DNA of 61,186 nt from Rikenellaceae bacterium (lineage in GTDB: Bacteria; Bacteroidota; Bacteroidia; Bacteroidales; Rikenellaceae). Of this stretch, positions 44,541-53,849 are shown piece by piece. The DNA is taken from NCBI GenBank assembly GCA_015060075.1, contig SUZE01000004.1:1-61186 (forward strand), in the 5' to 3' direction. The notes beneath the pieces are model-generated. The model was not told where the DNA came from. It searched no databases and was given only the letters and a program-made list of their open reading frames with translations. Made by a program: the position numbers and the translations under genes. Position 1 is the first letter of the stretch. Every line of letters begins with the position of its first letter.

Positions 44541-45428
44541 ATGGACAAGATGTATTTTCATGGGCTTGGCGTAGCATTGGTAACTCCGTTTACGGAGAAT
44601 GGAGCCGTAGATTTTGCAGCCGTAGCAAAGATAGTTGATAACCTCGTAGAGGGAGGAGTAGATTATATTCTCGTACTCGGCACTACGGGCGAAACGCCGA
44701 CTCTAACCACCGATGAGCGCAAGGCGTTGATTCGTTTTGTGCGTGAGCGCGTGGCGGGGCGAGTACAACTGATGGTTGGCGTTGGCGGTAATTGCACGCG
44801 TGATGTTGTGGCAACCCTGCGCACCTGGAATTTATCGGGTTACGATGCTGTTTTGAGTGTCAATCCATACTATAATAAGCCAAATCAGGAGGGCTTATAT
44901 CAACATTTTAAGGCGATAGCCGATGCTTCGCCACTGCCGATTATGCTCTACAACATTCCGGGCAGAACGGGCGTGAATATGGCACCCGAAACAATTGCTC
45001 GCTTGGCAAAAGATTGTCCGAACATTCTTGGCGTAAAAGAGGCTTCGGGTAATTTGGAGCAGATGGAGCGCATAAAGGCTCTTACGCCAAGCGATTTTCT
45101 CCTTATTTCGGGCGATGACGGCCTGACCGTAGAGGTTATAAAGCGAGGTGGTGTAGGTGTTATCTCGGTATTGGCTAACGCCTACCCTGCCGAAACAAAG
45201 GAGGTTGTAGACCTTGCACTACTAGGCAATATTGAGGAGGCAGAGCATCAGTTGAAGGCTCTTGACGGCATTATCTCGGCACTCTTTGAGGAGGGAAACC
45301 CTGTGGGCATTAAGACCGCACTACACTTGAAAGGCGTCTGCTCGAACACAATGCGACTGCCACTCGTTTCGGGCAGTGAGGCGTTGCAAGCGAAGATGAA
45401 AAATTTGATTGCGGAGTACGAAAAGTAG
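44541..45428 (+). CDS. dapA: 4-hydroxy-tetrahydrodipicolinate synthase
   Basis: Condenses pyruvate with aspartate semialdehyde on the way to diaminopimelate and lysine. The 295-residue TIM barrel has the Schiff-base lysine K166 in ILGVKEASGN, the catalytic Y137 in LYNIPGRTGVNM and the TTGE loop at 48-51. It is co-directional with ligA and two secreted-protein genes; spacing (16, 33 and 9 bases) would allow one transcript. Confidence 0.95.
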   Translation: MDKMYFHGLGVALVTPFTENGAVDFAAVAKIVDNLVEGGVDYILVLGTTGETPTLTTDERKALIRFVRERVAGRVQLMVGVGGNCTRDVVATLRTWNLSGYDAVLSVNPYYNKPNQEGLYQHFKAIADASPLPIMLYNIPGRTGVNMAPETIARLAKDCPNILGVKEASGNLEQMERIKALTPSDFLLISGDDGLTVEVIKRGGVGVISVLANAYPAETKEVVDLALLGNIEEAEHQLKALDGIISALFEEGNPVGIKTALHLKGVCSNTMRLPLVSGSEALQAKMKNLIAEYEK

Positions 45429-45461
45429 TACGACAATCGTTATTGGTCGAAAAAGATTGTA

Positions 45462-46190
45462 ATGAAAAGATTTTTCTCAATACTCTCTGCTCTGTTCGTG
45501 GTTGTATCTGCATTTGCGGGTACTCCGAACAACGACCGTATTTTCGCCGCCATAAACGATGTTGATTCTCCGTTGTACTACCCGAATCTGATGTTGCGCT
45601 ACAAGGAGGGCAAGCCGATGTCTGATGATGAGTATCATCATCTCTACTATGGTTATGCTTTTCAACCTTCGTACAAGCCTCTCGAAGTGAATACGGCAAT
45701 GGCACGAGTACAGGAGATTATGTCACGCATCTCGATTGACAAACCTTCGGTACACGATATTGACGAGTTGATAGCAGCGGGTATTTCGGCTATGGAGGCA
45801 GACCCTTTCTCGCCTACACTGCTCAATATTCTGACCTACGCCTACGGAGCATCGGGCGATAGAGTGCGAGAGTTGGCATATTCGGAGCATCTGCGAGGTA
45901 TCTTGCGTTGCATTGAGCAGTCTGGTGATGGATTGAAGGAGAAGAGTCCGATGCATATAATAATGTTTTCGCACGGCTTGGACTACATCGCCTCAAAGAA
46001 TATCAACGCACTGAAAGGGCGCATTATAAGCCGCACGGTGGAGTTTGTACCATTCGATTTCCCGCAAAACAAGGTCAAAGGTTACTACTTCGATTACAGC
46101 CGTGTATATTGGAATAAACCCGACAACTACACCTTCAAGCGTGAGCGTACTTGGCAATTCAACAACTTGAAGCCTCGTGAATATAAATAG
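45462..46190 (+). CDS. DUF4919-type exported protein
   Basis: A 242-residue protein with signal peptide (MKRFFSILSALFVVVSAFAG). The mature part (YYPNLMLRYKEGKPMSDDEYHHLYYGYAFQPSYKPL ... IMFSHGLDYIASKN ... RTVEFVPFDFPQNKVKGYYFDYSRVYWN) matches the DUF4919 family found in Bacteroidota. It is probably periplasmic, function unknown. The protease gene follows after 9 bases, so they are likely co-expressed. Confidence 0.85.
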   Translation: MKRFFSILSALFVVVSAFAGTPNNDRIFAAINDVDSPLYYPNLMLRYKEGKPMSDDEYHHLYYGYAFQPSYKPLEVNTAMARVQEIMSRISIDKPSVHDIDELIAAGISAMEADPFSPTLLNILTYAYGASGDRVRELAYSEHLRGILRCIEQSGDGLKEKSPMHIIMFSHGLDYIASKNINALKGRIISRTVEFVPFDFPQNKVKGYYFDYSRVYWNKPDNYTFKRERTWQFNNLKPREYK

Positions 46191-46199
46191 TAAAAGATT

Positions 46200-48233
46200 A
46201 TGAAGCGATTCTATATCATTGTAGCTCTTACAGTCATTTTGTTTAGCGGCTGTATCAAATCCAATGAAGGTACAGCAAAGGTTGATGACCTCGTATTGAT
46301 GAGTGGCATCAGCAACCACAAGCTAATATTAGATGGCACAGAGGGCGTTAGTTCTACTTTCACTTTCAAGGCGAATTACGATTGGAGAATCATCGACTAC
46401 AAAGGATTTGCATGCGAGCCGTCAAGTGGTCCAAAGACCACAGGCGATGAGATTGTGACTGTTACAGCGACACCTCTACAATCGAACAATACGGCAGATA
46501 CATTGCGTTTGAGCGACCTTAATTTCAAGTTGCTATCGACTCGTTTTGTCGGCATTTCGGCATACCAACTACCACAAGTTCGTTTTCCGAAGGGCAATAT
46601 AGTCTATCTCAATGCCATGAGTGGTTCAACCTCTTCGATAATCATTGTATCGAGTAGTGAAGATATCGAACTCGTAACCTCCGAAGAGATTATAGCATCA
46701 CTGAGTGAGAAAAACAGCAAAAACGAGTACACCGTCACTATAACCACGAATAGTGCGAACACCTCTGCTACAAATAAAGACCTCGGCACAATCGGTTTTA
46801 AGATTAACGGTGTGATGCAGGAGAGCCAAATTGAGGTTGTTCAGATTTCGGCAATAGTGCTTGACCGCAGCGAGGTGATTCTTCCGAGCAAGGGAGGTGG
46901 CGAGAACATCTTTGAGGTGGAGAGCGAATTTGAAGTTGAGACTTCGAGTATATCCGAGGAGTTTATCCTCTCACGCAACGGCAATACCTTCACCGTTACT
47001 GCAATGAGAGGTAACGATGGCTCAGATATGACATCGTTGGGCTCTATTGAGGTATTTTTGAAAGACGCTCCCGACTGCAAAACCAGCATCGAGGTAAAAC
47101 AGCGTAGCGGCAAAGCACCACAGACCATTATTGTACACTTTATAGGTACTGCACTACAATACTACTTCAATAATAATATCAGCAGAATGCTTGATGCCCT
47201 AAATGGCGATATTCAGGGAGATGCACAGATTGTCGTTATTACTACCGACTCGACAAATGATGCCACGCTCTACGAGTTGCGTTATGATGCCGTTCTCGGC
47301 AAGGCGGTACAAGAGAAGGTCAAGGAGTTGTCGTTGCCTACGCCTTACGACTCGGCACTCTTCGAGGCAAATCTGCGTGCCGCTTTGGAGTTTGCTCCGG
47401 CAGAGAAATATGCGTTGGTTATCGGCTCGCACGGCTTGGCTTGGGTACCTAAAATATCATCATCAGGTTACTCTCTCGCACTCAAACGACTCGGAATATC
47501 GAACGAACAGTTATGGAAGCGCAACCCGAACGCCGAGATAACCCGACACATCGGCGACAGAGAGCCTACGCGCTATGATGTTACCGAGATTGCCACCGCT
47601 ATCGAAGCGAACAACATAAAGTTCGACTATATCCTCTTCGATGCCTGCTTTATGGGCAATGTGGAGAGCGCCTACGAGTTGCGCAATGCAACCGACTATA
47701 TTGTCGGCTCACCTTGCGAGGTTATGGGCGCAGGATTTCCGTATGCAAGGATTACTCCGTATATGCTGACCGATGGCGGCACCTCGTACAACCTCGATAA
47801 GATTTGTAGCGAATACGTGGAGTACTACCGCACCGAGGCGACAATCTCTTCGGCGTGTGTCGGTGTCATACACACCGCAGAGTTGGAGGCGTTGGCAACC
47901 GAGATGAAGGCGGTAAATAAGGCAGGCGTGAAAGATGTATTTTCGCTCGACAATGTGCAGTACTACGAGGGACAAAATCCTCACTCGTTCTACGACTTGG
48001 GCGATATGGTCGAGCAGTCGTGTGCCGATGCCACCACAGCCGCAGCGTTCAAGGCGCAGTTGGATAAGACCGTCACTTCGCGCTACCACACCGAGCAATT
48101 CTACTCTGCATACGGCAGTGGCAACAAGTACTACCACGATATCAACTATTACAGCGGCATCACCACCTCGGCAATGGTCGAGCACTACTCTACCGATTGG
48201 CAACAGACTGCGTGGTACAAGGCAACGCACTAA
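46200..48233 (+). CDS. Clostripain-family (C11) cysteine protease lipoprotein
   Basis: A 677-residue lipoprotein (lipobox VILFSGC). The N-terminal 310 residues are three BACON-like beta domains (for example FTFKANYDWRIIDYKGFACEPSSG). The peptidase C11 domain follows with the catalytic dyad H411 (VIGSHGLAW) and C483 (ILFDACFMGNVESAYEL), then SPCEVMGAGFPY. C11 enzymes cleave after Arg or Lys, are usually auto-activated, and in gut Bacteroides can act on secreted toxins or host proteins. The Bacteroidota BACON-C11 architecture suggests surface exposure. Confidence 0.93.
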   Translation: MKRFYIIVALTVILFSGCIKSNEGTAKVDDLVLMSGISNHKLILDGTEGVSSTFTFKANYDWRIIDYKGFACEPSSGPKTTGDEIVTVTATPLQSNNTADTLRLSDLNFKLLSTRFVGISAYQLPQVRFPKGNIVYLNAMSGSTSSIIIVSSSEDIELVTSEEIIASLSEKNSKNEYTVTITTNSANTSATNKDLGTIGFKINGVMQESQIEVVQISAIVLDRSEVILPSKGGGENIFEVESEFEVETSSISEEFILSRNGNTFTVTAMRGNDGSDMTSLGSIEVFLKDAPDCKTSIEVKQRSGKAPQTIIVHFIGTALQYYFNNNISRMLDALNGDIQGDAQIVVITTDSTNDATLYELRYDAVLGKAVQEKVKELSLPTPYDSALFEANLRAALEFAPAEKYALVIGSHGLAWVPKISSSGYSLALKRLGISNEQLWKRNPNAEITRHIGDREPTRYDVTEIATAIEANNIKFDYILFDACFMGNVESAYELRNATDYIVGSPCEVMGAGFPYARITPYMLTDGGTSYNLDKICSEYVEYYRTEATISSACVGVIHTAELEALATEMKAVNKAGVKDVFSLDNVQYYEGQNPHSFYDLGDMVEQSCADATTAAAFKAQLDKTVTSRYHTEQFYSAYGSGNKYYHDINYYSGITTSAMVEHYSTDWQQTAWYKATH

Positions 48234-48445
48234 TTAGGCTATTAGCCATTAGCGTTTTAGGAGTTTATGGGAGTCGCCGACAAAGTCGGCTAAATAGGAT
48301 ACGGACTTTTAGTCCTTAATAGGACACGGCTACGCCTTTGTAGGATTTTTTGTCGAATCCCATCAAGCAGTTGTCAAACTGCGAATCCTATTCAATCCTA
48401 TCAAGCACCGCAGTTGCGCCTCCTATCTTACCCATTAAGCCCATC
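48234..48445. other. Non-coding spacer with nested mini-hairpins and mirrored TAGGA/TCCTA words
   Basis: Convergent spacer without ORFs. Mini-hairpins: GCCGAC-AAA-GTCGGC (48276-48290), GGACT-TTT-AGTCC (48303-48315), GGC-TAC-GCC (48328-48336), GCAGTT-GTCA-AACTGC (48367-48382). TAGGA occurs at 48295, 48320 and 48341, and its complement TCCTA at 48386, 48396 and 48421, so the block is roughly dyad-symmetric. The left part (48238-48274) resembles the spacer behind the first LRR gene. Confidence 0.6.
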
Positions 48446-48481
48446 AAAAAAACAAACCCTCCGCAGAGCGTTCTGCGGAGG
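48446..48481 (-). terminator. Terminator of the second LRR lipoprotein gene
   Basis: Stem CCTCCGCAGA / TCTGCGGAGG with a 4-base loop, followed on the minus strand by GTTTGTTTTTTTGATG. The stem is identical to that of the first LRR gene. Confidence 0.85.
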
Positions 48482-48489
48482 GTGAAGCC

Positions 48490-48510
48490 AATGGTTAATG
48501 GCTAAAAGCC
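48490..48510. repeat. Heptanucleotide array, AATGGCT family
   Basis: AATGGTT, AATGGCT, AAAAGCC in 7-base steps between the second LRR gene and its terminator. Confidence 0.6.
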
Positions 48511-48517
48511 CCAACAA

Positions 48518-50848
48518 TTAAAAGACATATTCCGTAATAAAAAAGGCATAATCTTTCCAGCCACTTGCGATTTTATAAGCATCGACCGAATCAGTCGGCA
48601 CATAGATTATTAGAGATGCATTGTTTGTTGGAAGCGCACTGCTACCAAATGTTGGCGGAGTTGTCGGCTTACAGTATACCTCTGTCAGGCCACTGCAACC
48701 AGAGAATGCATAACTTTCAATCGAAGTAACGCTATTGCCGATTGTAATACTTGTCAGTGAGGTGCAAGCCCGGAATGCCCGTTCTCCAATCGAAGTAACG
48801 CTATCAGGAATTGTTACACTCGTCAGCGAGGTGCAATTATAGAATGCATAATCTTTAATCTTTGTAATATCCGAAGGAATAGTAATATCGGTTAATTCGC
48901 TACCATTAAGATAGAGTTTTTTCGCACAACAAAGTGGGTTTGCATCATAATAATCAAATTTAATCTTGCACCAAGCCGATAGGTCGGTGATATCTACTCT
49001 TGTCAGCGAGGAGCACAAGAAGAATGCATTATTTCCAATCGAAGTAACGCTATTGCCGATTGTAACACTTGTCAGTGAGGTGCAATTCCAGAATGCAGAA
49101 CCTCCAATCGAAGTAACGCTATCAGGAATTGTAATACTTCTCAGCGAGGTGCAATCATAGAATGCATATCCTCCAATCGAAGTAACGCTATTAGGAATTG
49201 TAATACTTGTCAGCGAGGTGCAATAAGAGAATGCAGAACTTCCAATCGAAGTAATGCTATCGGGTAGTTTTATGGTTTGAAGGTTTGAGCAACCATTGAA
49301 GGCGCTAGCTCCAATAGTAGTAATATCACTCTCGCATACAATAAGACCACGACCATTATTGTAGGTGTGGCTTACAATCTTTGACCCGAAGGCTATAACC
49401 GATGACAAAGTTAAAACGCTGTTGTCGGTTGTAGTGTATGCAATCTCATTATTGGCAATGATTTGGCTCTGCTGATAGACTTTGATGTTACCAACAGTTG
49501 TGCCATCGTAGAGAAGTCCGATTGTTGCAGTACGAGCAGAAGCGTCAGTGTTCTCTGCAACAGTGAGGGTAATAACATCGTTACGCACGGTAGCACGGGT
49601 TGTTACAGATTTTACCGAAATCCAACTGCTTGCCGAGGATGGAATCTCTATGGTGTAGTCCAAATTCGATTGAACATTGATGTCAAGAGTTGTAGCATCA
49701 AACGGCACAGAGTAAGAGTCTGTTTCGATTGATGCAAAACCATCAACAAACGACAATGTGCGCATAATGGTAGTAGTAGAGTTGCTTACAAAAACCATAA
49801 TAGGGCTATTTGTAAATGGCTTTGGCGATGTTACAGTGATATAGCCTTCCTTGTCGCTACTCTTGGTTACCACTGCTGACCAACCATTTTGAGCAATAGT
49901 GGCAATGTGGCACTCGGAGCCGGAATTTGTGATAGTATAGTTCACCTTAACAGTTGAGCCTGCAATAAGGGCTGCATCCTCCTCAATATCGAAACTTATT
50001 GATAGGTTTCCTGTTATCTTGTCTGCCAAATCATCTACCTTATCTTCGAGTTCATCAAGACGAGACTCAATATTTGCTATTTTTGCATTAATCGCAGCGA
50101 CCTCCTCGTCAATACGCTTATTTACAGTAGCTATCTCGCTTGCAATCTTCTGGTCGATAACGCCATTATTTGTTTCGATAGCCTCTTTGATAGCCTTTTT
50201 GTATGCTTCGGTAATCTCTTGCTTGGTGGTTTCAAGTTGCGATTTCAACTCGTTGAGTTGCTGTTGCAATGCGCTGTCGCCATTGGTAATCGCCTTTTGC
50301 AACTCTGCGATTTTTGCATCAATCTCCGCAATAGTGTAGTAGTTCGACAACTGCTCGCCAACCCACTTTTTCAACGATGTTTCGAGGTTTGAGATAGCAT
50401 TTGCAAGATTTGCAGTAGCCTCTGCTTTGTTCGCATCAACAAGCGATTTGAGGGCTGCAACCTCGCTCGACAATGCGTTGAGTTGCTCCAAAGTGGCAAA
50501 GGTTGCATTTACCCAATCTTTTGTTGATTTGAGAACATCATCTATATACTTTTTTAACTCCTCAATCTTATCCTCAATAGCTTTGTCTGCATCTTTCAAT
50601 GCGGCAATCTCCTCGGCAGTTGCTTTGTCACTTGCTTCGAGGGCTTTGATGCTCTCTTTTAATTTGCTATCAACCTCTTCGAGCGCATTGATTGACTCTT
50701 GAATTGAGGAAATCTGCTCGTCAATAGTTGGAATTTTCTGCTCCAACTTGTCAATACGCGCATTTGTAGCGTCGATTGACTCCTCAATCTTCTTACATCC
50801 CGGCAACACCATTGCCACGGCTGCAAGAATTAGAAAAAATTTCTTCAT
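48518..50848 (-). CDS. BspA-type LRR lipoprotein with long N-terminal coiled coil
   Basis: The start is set at 50848 (MKKFFLILAAVAMVLPGCKK, lipobox Cys18), giving 776 residues; the open frame upstream to 50971 belongs to the leader. A long coiled coil fills about 20-280 (IDKLEQKIPTIDEQISSIQESI; ADKAIEDKIEELKKYIDDVLK). Two BACON-like beta domains precede the module header (AYTTTDNSVLTLSS) at about 475. Nearly identical 69-bp LRR_5 units follow, with one VDITDLSAWCKIKF island and a CKPTTPPT footer. The coiled coil would push the LRR head away from the outer membrane, like a stalk. Confidence 0.92.
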   Translation of the reverse strand: MKKFFLILAAVAMVLPGCKKIEESIDATNARIDKLEQKIPTIDEQISSIQESINALEEVDSKLKESIKALEASDKATAEEIAALKDADKAIEDKIEELKKYIDDVLKSTKDWVNATFATLEQLNALSSEVAALKSLVDANKAEATANLANAISNLETSLKKWVGEQLSNYYTIAEIDAKIAELQKAITNGDSALQQQLNELKSQLETTKQEITEAYKKAIKEAIETNNGVIDQKIASEIATVNKRIDEEVAAINAKIANIESRLDELEDKVDDLADKITGNLSISFDIEEDAALIAGSTVKVNYTITNSGSECHIATIAQNGWSAVVTKSSDKEGYITVTSPKPFTNSPIMVFVSNSTTTIMRTLSFVDGFASIETDSYSVPFDATTLDINVQSNLDYTIEIPSSASSWISVKSVTTRATVRNDVITLTVAENTDASARTATIGLLYDGTTVGNIKVYQQSQIIANNEIAYTTTDNSVLTLSSVIAFGSKIVSHTYNNGRGLIVCESDITTIGASAFNGCSNLQTIKLPDSITSIGSSAFSYCTSLTSITIPNSVTSIGGYAFYDCTSLRSITIPDSVTSIGGSAFWNCTSLTSVTIGNSVTSIGNNAFFLCSSLTRVDITDLSAWCKIKFDYYDANPLCCAKKLYLNGSELTDITIPSDITKIKDYAFYNCTSLTSVTIPDSVTSIGERAFRACTSLTSITIGNSVTSIESYAFSGCSGLTEVYCKPTTPPTFGSSALPTNNASLIIYVPTDSVDAYKIASGWKDYAFFITEYVF
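48700..49265. repeat. 69-bp tandem coding repeats (LRR_5 units)
   Basis: Each 69-bp unit encodes 23 residues. The core CAATCGAAGTAACGCTAT recurs with almost no change across most units, more conserved at DNA level than the protein would need. This suggests recent unit duplication or homogenisation. The first LRR gene has the same units, more diverged. Confidence 0.75.
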
Positions 50849-51120
50849 TGTTTGAATGTTTTTTTGCCCACCAACCCCGAATAAGGCGATTATATAAATA
50901 AAGAAAGTGTGGAGTTGAACGCTTACTTTGATAGGAGGCTCTGGAATGCCCAAACAGAAAATAAACATCACACCACACTCGGTAGATATATCGGGATGGA
51001 TATAACCTACACAAGTGCAATAGCGTTATGCCTATCCCTCTGTTTGTGAAATTTTCCAGATTTCCTATCAAAGGATAGCGAAACACTTTCGCAATCAAAT
51101 GTCTGCAATCCAACGGACTG
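50849..51120 (-). promoter_or_regulatory. Long structured 5' leader of the second LRR gene
   Basis: About 270 nt lie between the promoter and the ATG, with no credible separate gene. Eleven bases at 50926-50936 (CTTTGATAGGA) are perfectly complementary to 51063-51073 (TCCTATCAAAG), enclosing 126 nt. The second arm also pairs locally as CTATC-AAAG-GATAG (51065-51078), and GGATAG (51073-51078) can pair with CTATCC near 51032. A further hairpin is GCGAAA-CAC-TTTCGC (51078-51092). Mutually exclusive pairings of this kind are typical of regulatory leaders; no known riboswitch class was recognised. Confidence 0.55.
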
Positions 51121-51125
51121 CGTTA

Positions 51126-51157
51126 CAAAGTTAAAAACTTATTCTAAAACAGACAAA
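51126..51157 (-). promoter_or_regulatory. Promoter of the second LRR lipoprotein gene
   Basis: TTTG (51154-51157), 20-base spacer, TAACTTTG (51126-51133) on the minus strand. The TTTG overlaps the U-run of the galM terminator, exactly as at the first LRR gene. Confidence 0.75.
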
Positions 51158-51184
51158 AAAAAGAGCGAGAAAAAATCTCGCTCT
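51155..51184 (-). terminator. Terminator of galM
   Basis: Stem AGAGCGAGA / TCTCGCTCT with an AAAAA loop, followed on the minus strand by eight U. Confidence 0.85.
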
Positions 51185-51185
51185 A

Positions 51186-51220
51186 AATAGCTAATGGCCA
51201 ATGGCTAATAGCTAAGGTTA
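51186..51220. repeat. Heptanucleotide array, AATGGCT family
   Basis: AATAGCT, AATGGCC, AATGGCT, AATAGCT, AAGGTTA in 7-base steps, directly between the galM stop and its terminator. Confidence 0.8.
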
Positions 51221-51221
51221 G

Positions 51222-52277
51222 TTAATATGTGCGTAGTTGGAACACAATCTTATTGCAGTACAACTCGCCTTCGTGCAACAAAATCGAAGGGAAATCGGGC
51301 TGATTGACTGCGTCAGGATGTACCTGGCACTCGATAGCCACACCTGCATAGTCCTCGTAGCGACCGCCCGACTTGGTAATAGGACAACCACCCGAAAGCC
51401 AATTACCGGTATAGACCATACAGCCGGGTTGCGAAGACAAGACCTTAACCAAGCGACCTGTCTTCTCGCAGCGCAACTCGCCAACCTCACCCAAAATATT
51501 CTTCTGCCAGCCATCAACCACGAAGTAGTGGTCGTGACCTCGGAACAAATCGATATGGTTGAAAATTGAGCCTATATCCTTGCCCAAACGGTTCCAATCG
51601 GTGAAATCCTGTGCCGAGCCCTTCATCGGGAGCAATTTTCCGGTAGGAATCTGCACCTCATTAGCCTCCAACACATACTTTGCGTTGAGCTTCAACTCGT
51701 GGTCGAAGATTGTTTCGCCACTCGCCTCGCCTGCCAAGTTCCAATAGACATGGTTTGTAAGGTTTACAGGCGTTGTGCCGTCACTCTTTGCGAGGTAGGT
51801 GATTTCGAGGTTGTTCTCATCGTCAAAATCGTAGATAGCCTCTACGGTCAATTCGTGCGGATAACCTTGGTCGCCGTCCTCCGATACAAGCGAGAAAACT
51901 ACGCGATTGGTCTCTACGCGCGACTCCCACAAGCGGTTGGCATAGCCCTTCGTTCCACCGTGAAGGTGGTTAGGACCATTATTCACTTCGAGGCGATACT
52001 CCACGCCCTCTACGGTCATCTTGCCGCCTGCGATACGGTTGGCTACACGACCTACCGACTTGCCACTTGCAGCACCATCGCCGAAGTAACTCATCGGGTC
52101 CTTATAGCCGAGTACCACATCGTCAATCTTGCCGTTGCGGTCAGCATATTTTACCGATACGATAGCAGCACCGACATTTGTAAGTTGCACTTCACTACCA
52201 AGCGCATTTTTCAGCGTGTAGATAATTATCGCTTCACCCTCCGGGGTTGCACCCCATACATTCTGTTCAATAGTCAT
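51222..52277 (-). CDS. galM: Aldose 1-epimerase (galactose mutarotase)
   Basis: Interconverts alpha and beta anomers of galactose or glucose. The 351-residue protein shows GRVANRIAGG, NNGPNHLHGGTKGYANRLW (catalytic His), VNLTNHVYWNLAGE and GVAIECQVHPDAVNQPDFPS with the catalytic Glu. It lacks a signal peptide, so it is cytoplasmic. It follows gltX by 21 bases with no other galactose gene nearby. Confidence 0.95.
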   Translation of the reverse strand: MTIEQNVWGATPEGEAIIIYTLKNALGSEVQLTNVGAAIVSVKYADRNGKIDDVVLGYKDPMSYFGDGAASGKSVGRVANRIAGGKMTVEGVEYRLEVNNGPNHLHGGTKGYANRLWESRVETNRVVFSLVSEDGDQGYPHELTVEAIYDFDDENNLEITYLAKSDGTTPVNLTNHVYWNLAGEASGETIFDHELKLNAKYVLEANEVQIPTGKLLPMKGSAQDFTDWNRLGKDIGSIFNHIDLFRGHDHYFVVDGWQKNILGEVGELRCEKTGRLVKVLSSQPGCMVYTGNWLSGGCPITKSGGRYEDYAGVAIECQVHPDAVNQPDFPSILLHEGELYCNKIVFQLRTY

Positions 52278-52298
52278 AGTAGTAGTTTTTTTGAAGTT

Positions 52299-53834
52299 TT
52301 ATTCAAGTGGCTGAACATTTGCCAAGAGGTAGTCGATACGCTTCAAGCACTCCTCCTTGCCGATGAACGATGTTACATCGTACATGCCCGGACCTTTGCC
52401 TGCACCTACCAACGCCAAACGCAAAGTGTTCATAATCTGCCCCATGCCGTACTCCTTTTCGGTAATCCAAGCATGAACAATCTGCTCGGTATTCTCCAAC
52501 GAGAAGTCGTCAATCGAAGCCAACACCTCACGCAACTCTGCCAAGCGAGCAGGGTTTTCGCCCTTCCAATACTTCTTTAACTGCTTCTCCTCATACTCGG
52601 TAGGAGCAACAAAGAAGTAGGCGGTCAAATCCCACAAATCGCTTACGAATGTTGCACGCTCCTTCATTATGAAGGCTGCCTTGCCTGCCACCTCGTCAGA
52701 AACCTCAATGCCATGCTCACGCAAGATTGGCTGATATATCGGACACAACTCCTCGGCTGTCTTGGCGTGCATATACTGCGCATTGAACCACTTTGCCTTA
52801 TCGGGTTGGAAACGCGCTCCCGCCTTCGATACGCGGTCAAGCGAGAAGGCTTCAATCAGCTCCTGCATCGAGAAAATCTCCTGCTCGGTACCCGGATTCC
52901 AACCAAGCAGTGCCAACATATTGATAAATGCCTCGGCAAAATAGCCGTCCTCGCGATAACCACGAGCCGTTTCACCCGTAGTTGGCGACACCCAATGGAG
53001 TGGGAATACAGGGAATCCCATCTTGTCGCCATCACGCTTCGACAACTTGCCGCCACCCGTAGGCTTTAACAACAGTGGAAGGTGCGCAAATTCAGGCTGT
53101 GAGTCGGTCCAGCCGAAAGCCTTGTACAACAGATAGTGCAAAGGCAACGATGGCAACCACTCCTCGCCACGAATAACGTGTGAAATCTCCATCAAGTGGT
53201 CATCAACGATGTTTGCCAAGTGGTATGTTGGCAGAGCATCAACCGACTTGTAAAGCACCTTATCATCGAGCGTAGAGGTATTTACCTCCACATCGCCACG
53301 AATCAAATCGTGCATCTTCACAATTTCGTTCTCAGGCATCTTGAAGCGGATAACCCAGATGTCGCCACGAGCAATGCGCTCCTCAACCTCCTCCTTCGAG
53401 AGTGAAAGCGAGGTGGGGAGTGTTGTACGTACCTTGAAGTTGTAGGCGAATGTCTCGCCACGGCTCTCGTACTCCTTACGCAGAGTATCCAGCTCCTCGG
53501 CTGTATCGAAAGCATAGTATGCCCAACCAGCCTCTACAAGTTGAGTAGCATACTTCAAGTATAACTCTCTACGCTCACTCTGACGATATGGAGCGTGAGG
53601 ACCGCCAACACCGACACCCTCATCAATCTCAATACCGCACCATTTGAGCGACTCGATAATATAATCCTCTGCACCCGGTACAAAACGCTGCGAGTCGGTA
53701 TCCTCGATACGCAAAATCATCTTACCGCCATTGCGGCGTGCAAAGAGGTAGTTGTAGAGTGCAGTACGCACACCGCCGATATGAAGAGGTCCCGTAGGAC
53801 TTGGCGCAAAGCGTACACGAACTTCTCTTTTCAT
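52299..53834 (-). CDS. gltX: Glutamyl-tRNA synthetase
   Basis: Charges tRNA-Glu. The 511-residue class I enzyme has the HIGH motif ([20 protein letters not shown]) at about 10-30 and the KMSKS equivalent [13 protein letters not shown] near 260. A C-terminal anticodon-binding helical domain ([27 protein letters not shown]) follows. Whether it also charges tRNA-Gln cannot be told here. galM is co-directional downstream. Confidence 0.97.
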   Translation of the reverse strand: MKREVRVRFAPSPTGPLHIGGVRTALYNYLFARRNGGKMILRIEDTDSQRFVPGAEDYIIESLKWCGIEIDEGVGVGGPHAPYRQSERRELYLKYATQLVEAGWAYYAFDTAEELDTLRKEYESRGETFAYNFKVRTTLPTSLSLSKEEVEERIARGDIWVIRFKMPENEIVKMHDLIRGDVEVNTSTLDDKVLYKSVDALPTYHLANIVDDHLMEISHVIRGEEWLPSLPLHYLLYKAFGWTDSQPEFAHLPLLLKPTGGGKLSKRDGDKMGFPVFPLHWVSPTTGETARGYREDGYFAEAFINMLALLGWNPGTEQEIFSMQELIEAFSLDRVSKAGARFQPDKAKWFNAQYMHAKTAEELCPIYQPILREHGIEVSDEVAGKAAFIMKERATFVSDLWDLTAYFFVAPTEYEEKQLKKYWKGENPARLAELREVLASIDDFSLENTEQIVHAWITEKEYGMGQIMNTLRLALVGAGKGPGMYDVTSFIGKEECLKRIDYLLANVQPLE

Positions 53835-53849
53835 TCGAAAAATAGATGT

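Noticed and set aside
48700..49265. Regularly spaced near-identical DNA words resembling a CRISPR array
   Set aside because: The repeats are in frame, have a 69-base period equal to 23-residue LRR units and contain no unique spacers; no cas gene is present.
50849..50971. Upstream start for the second LRR gene (41 extra residues)
   Set aside because: It would bury the signal peptide (MKKFFLILAAVAMVLPGC) behind unrelated sequence; the open frame is part of the leader.
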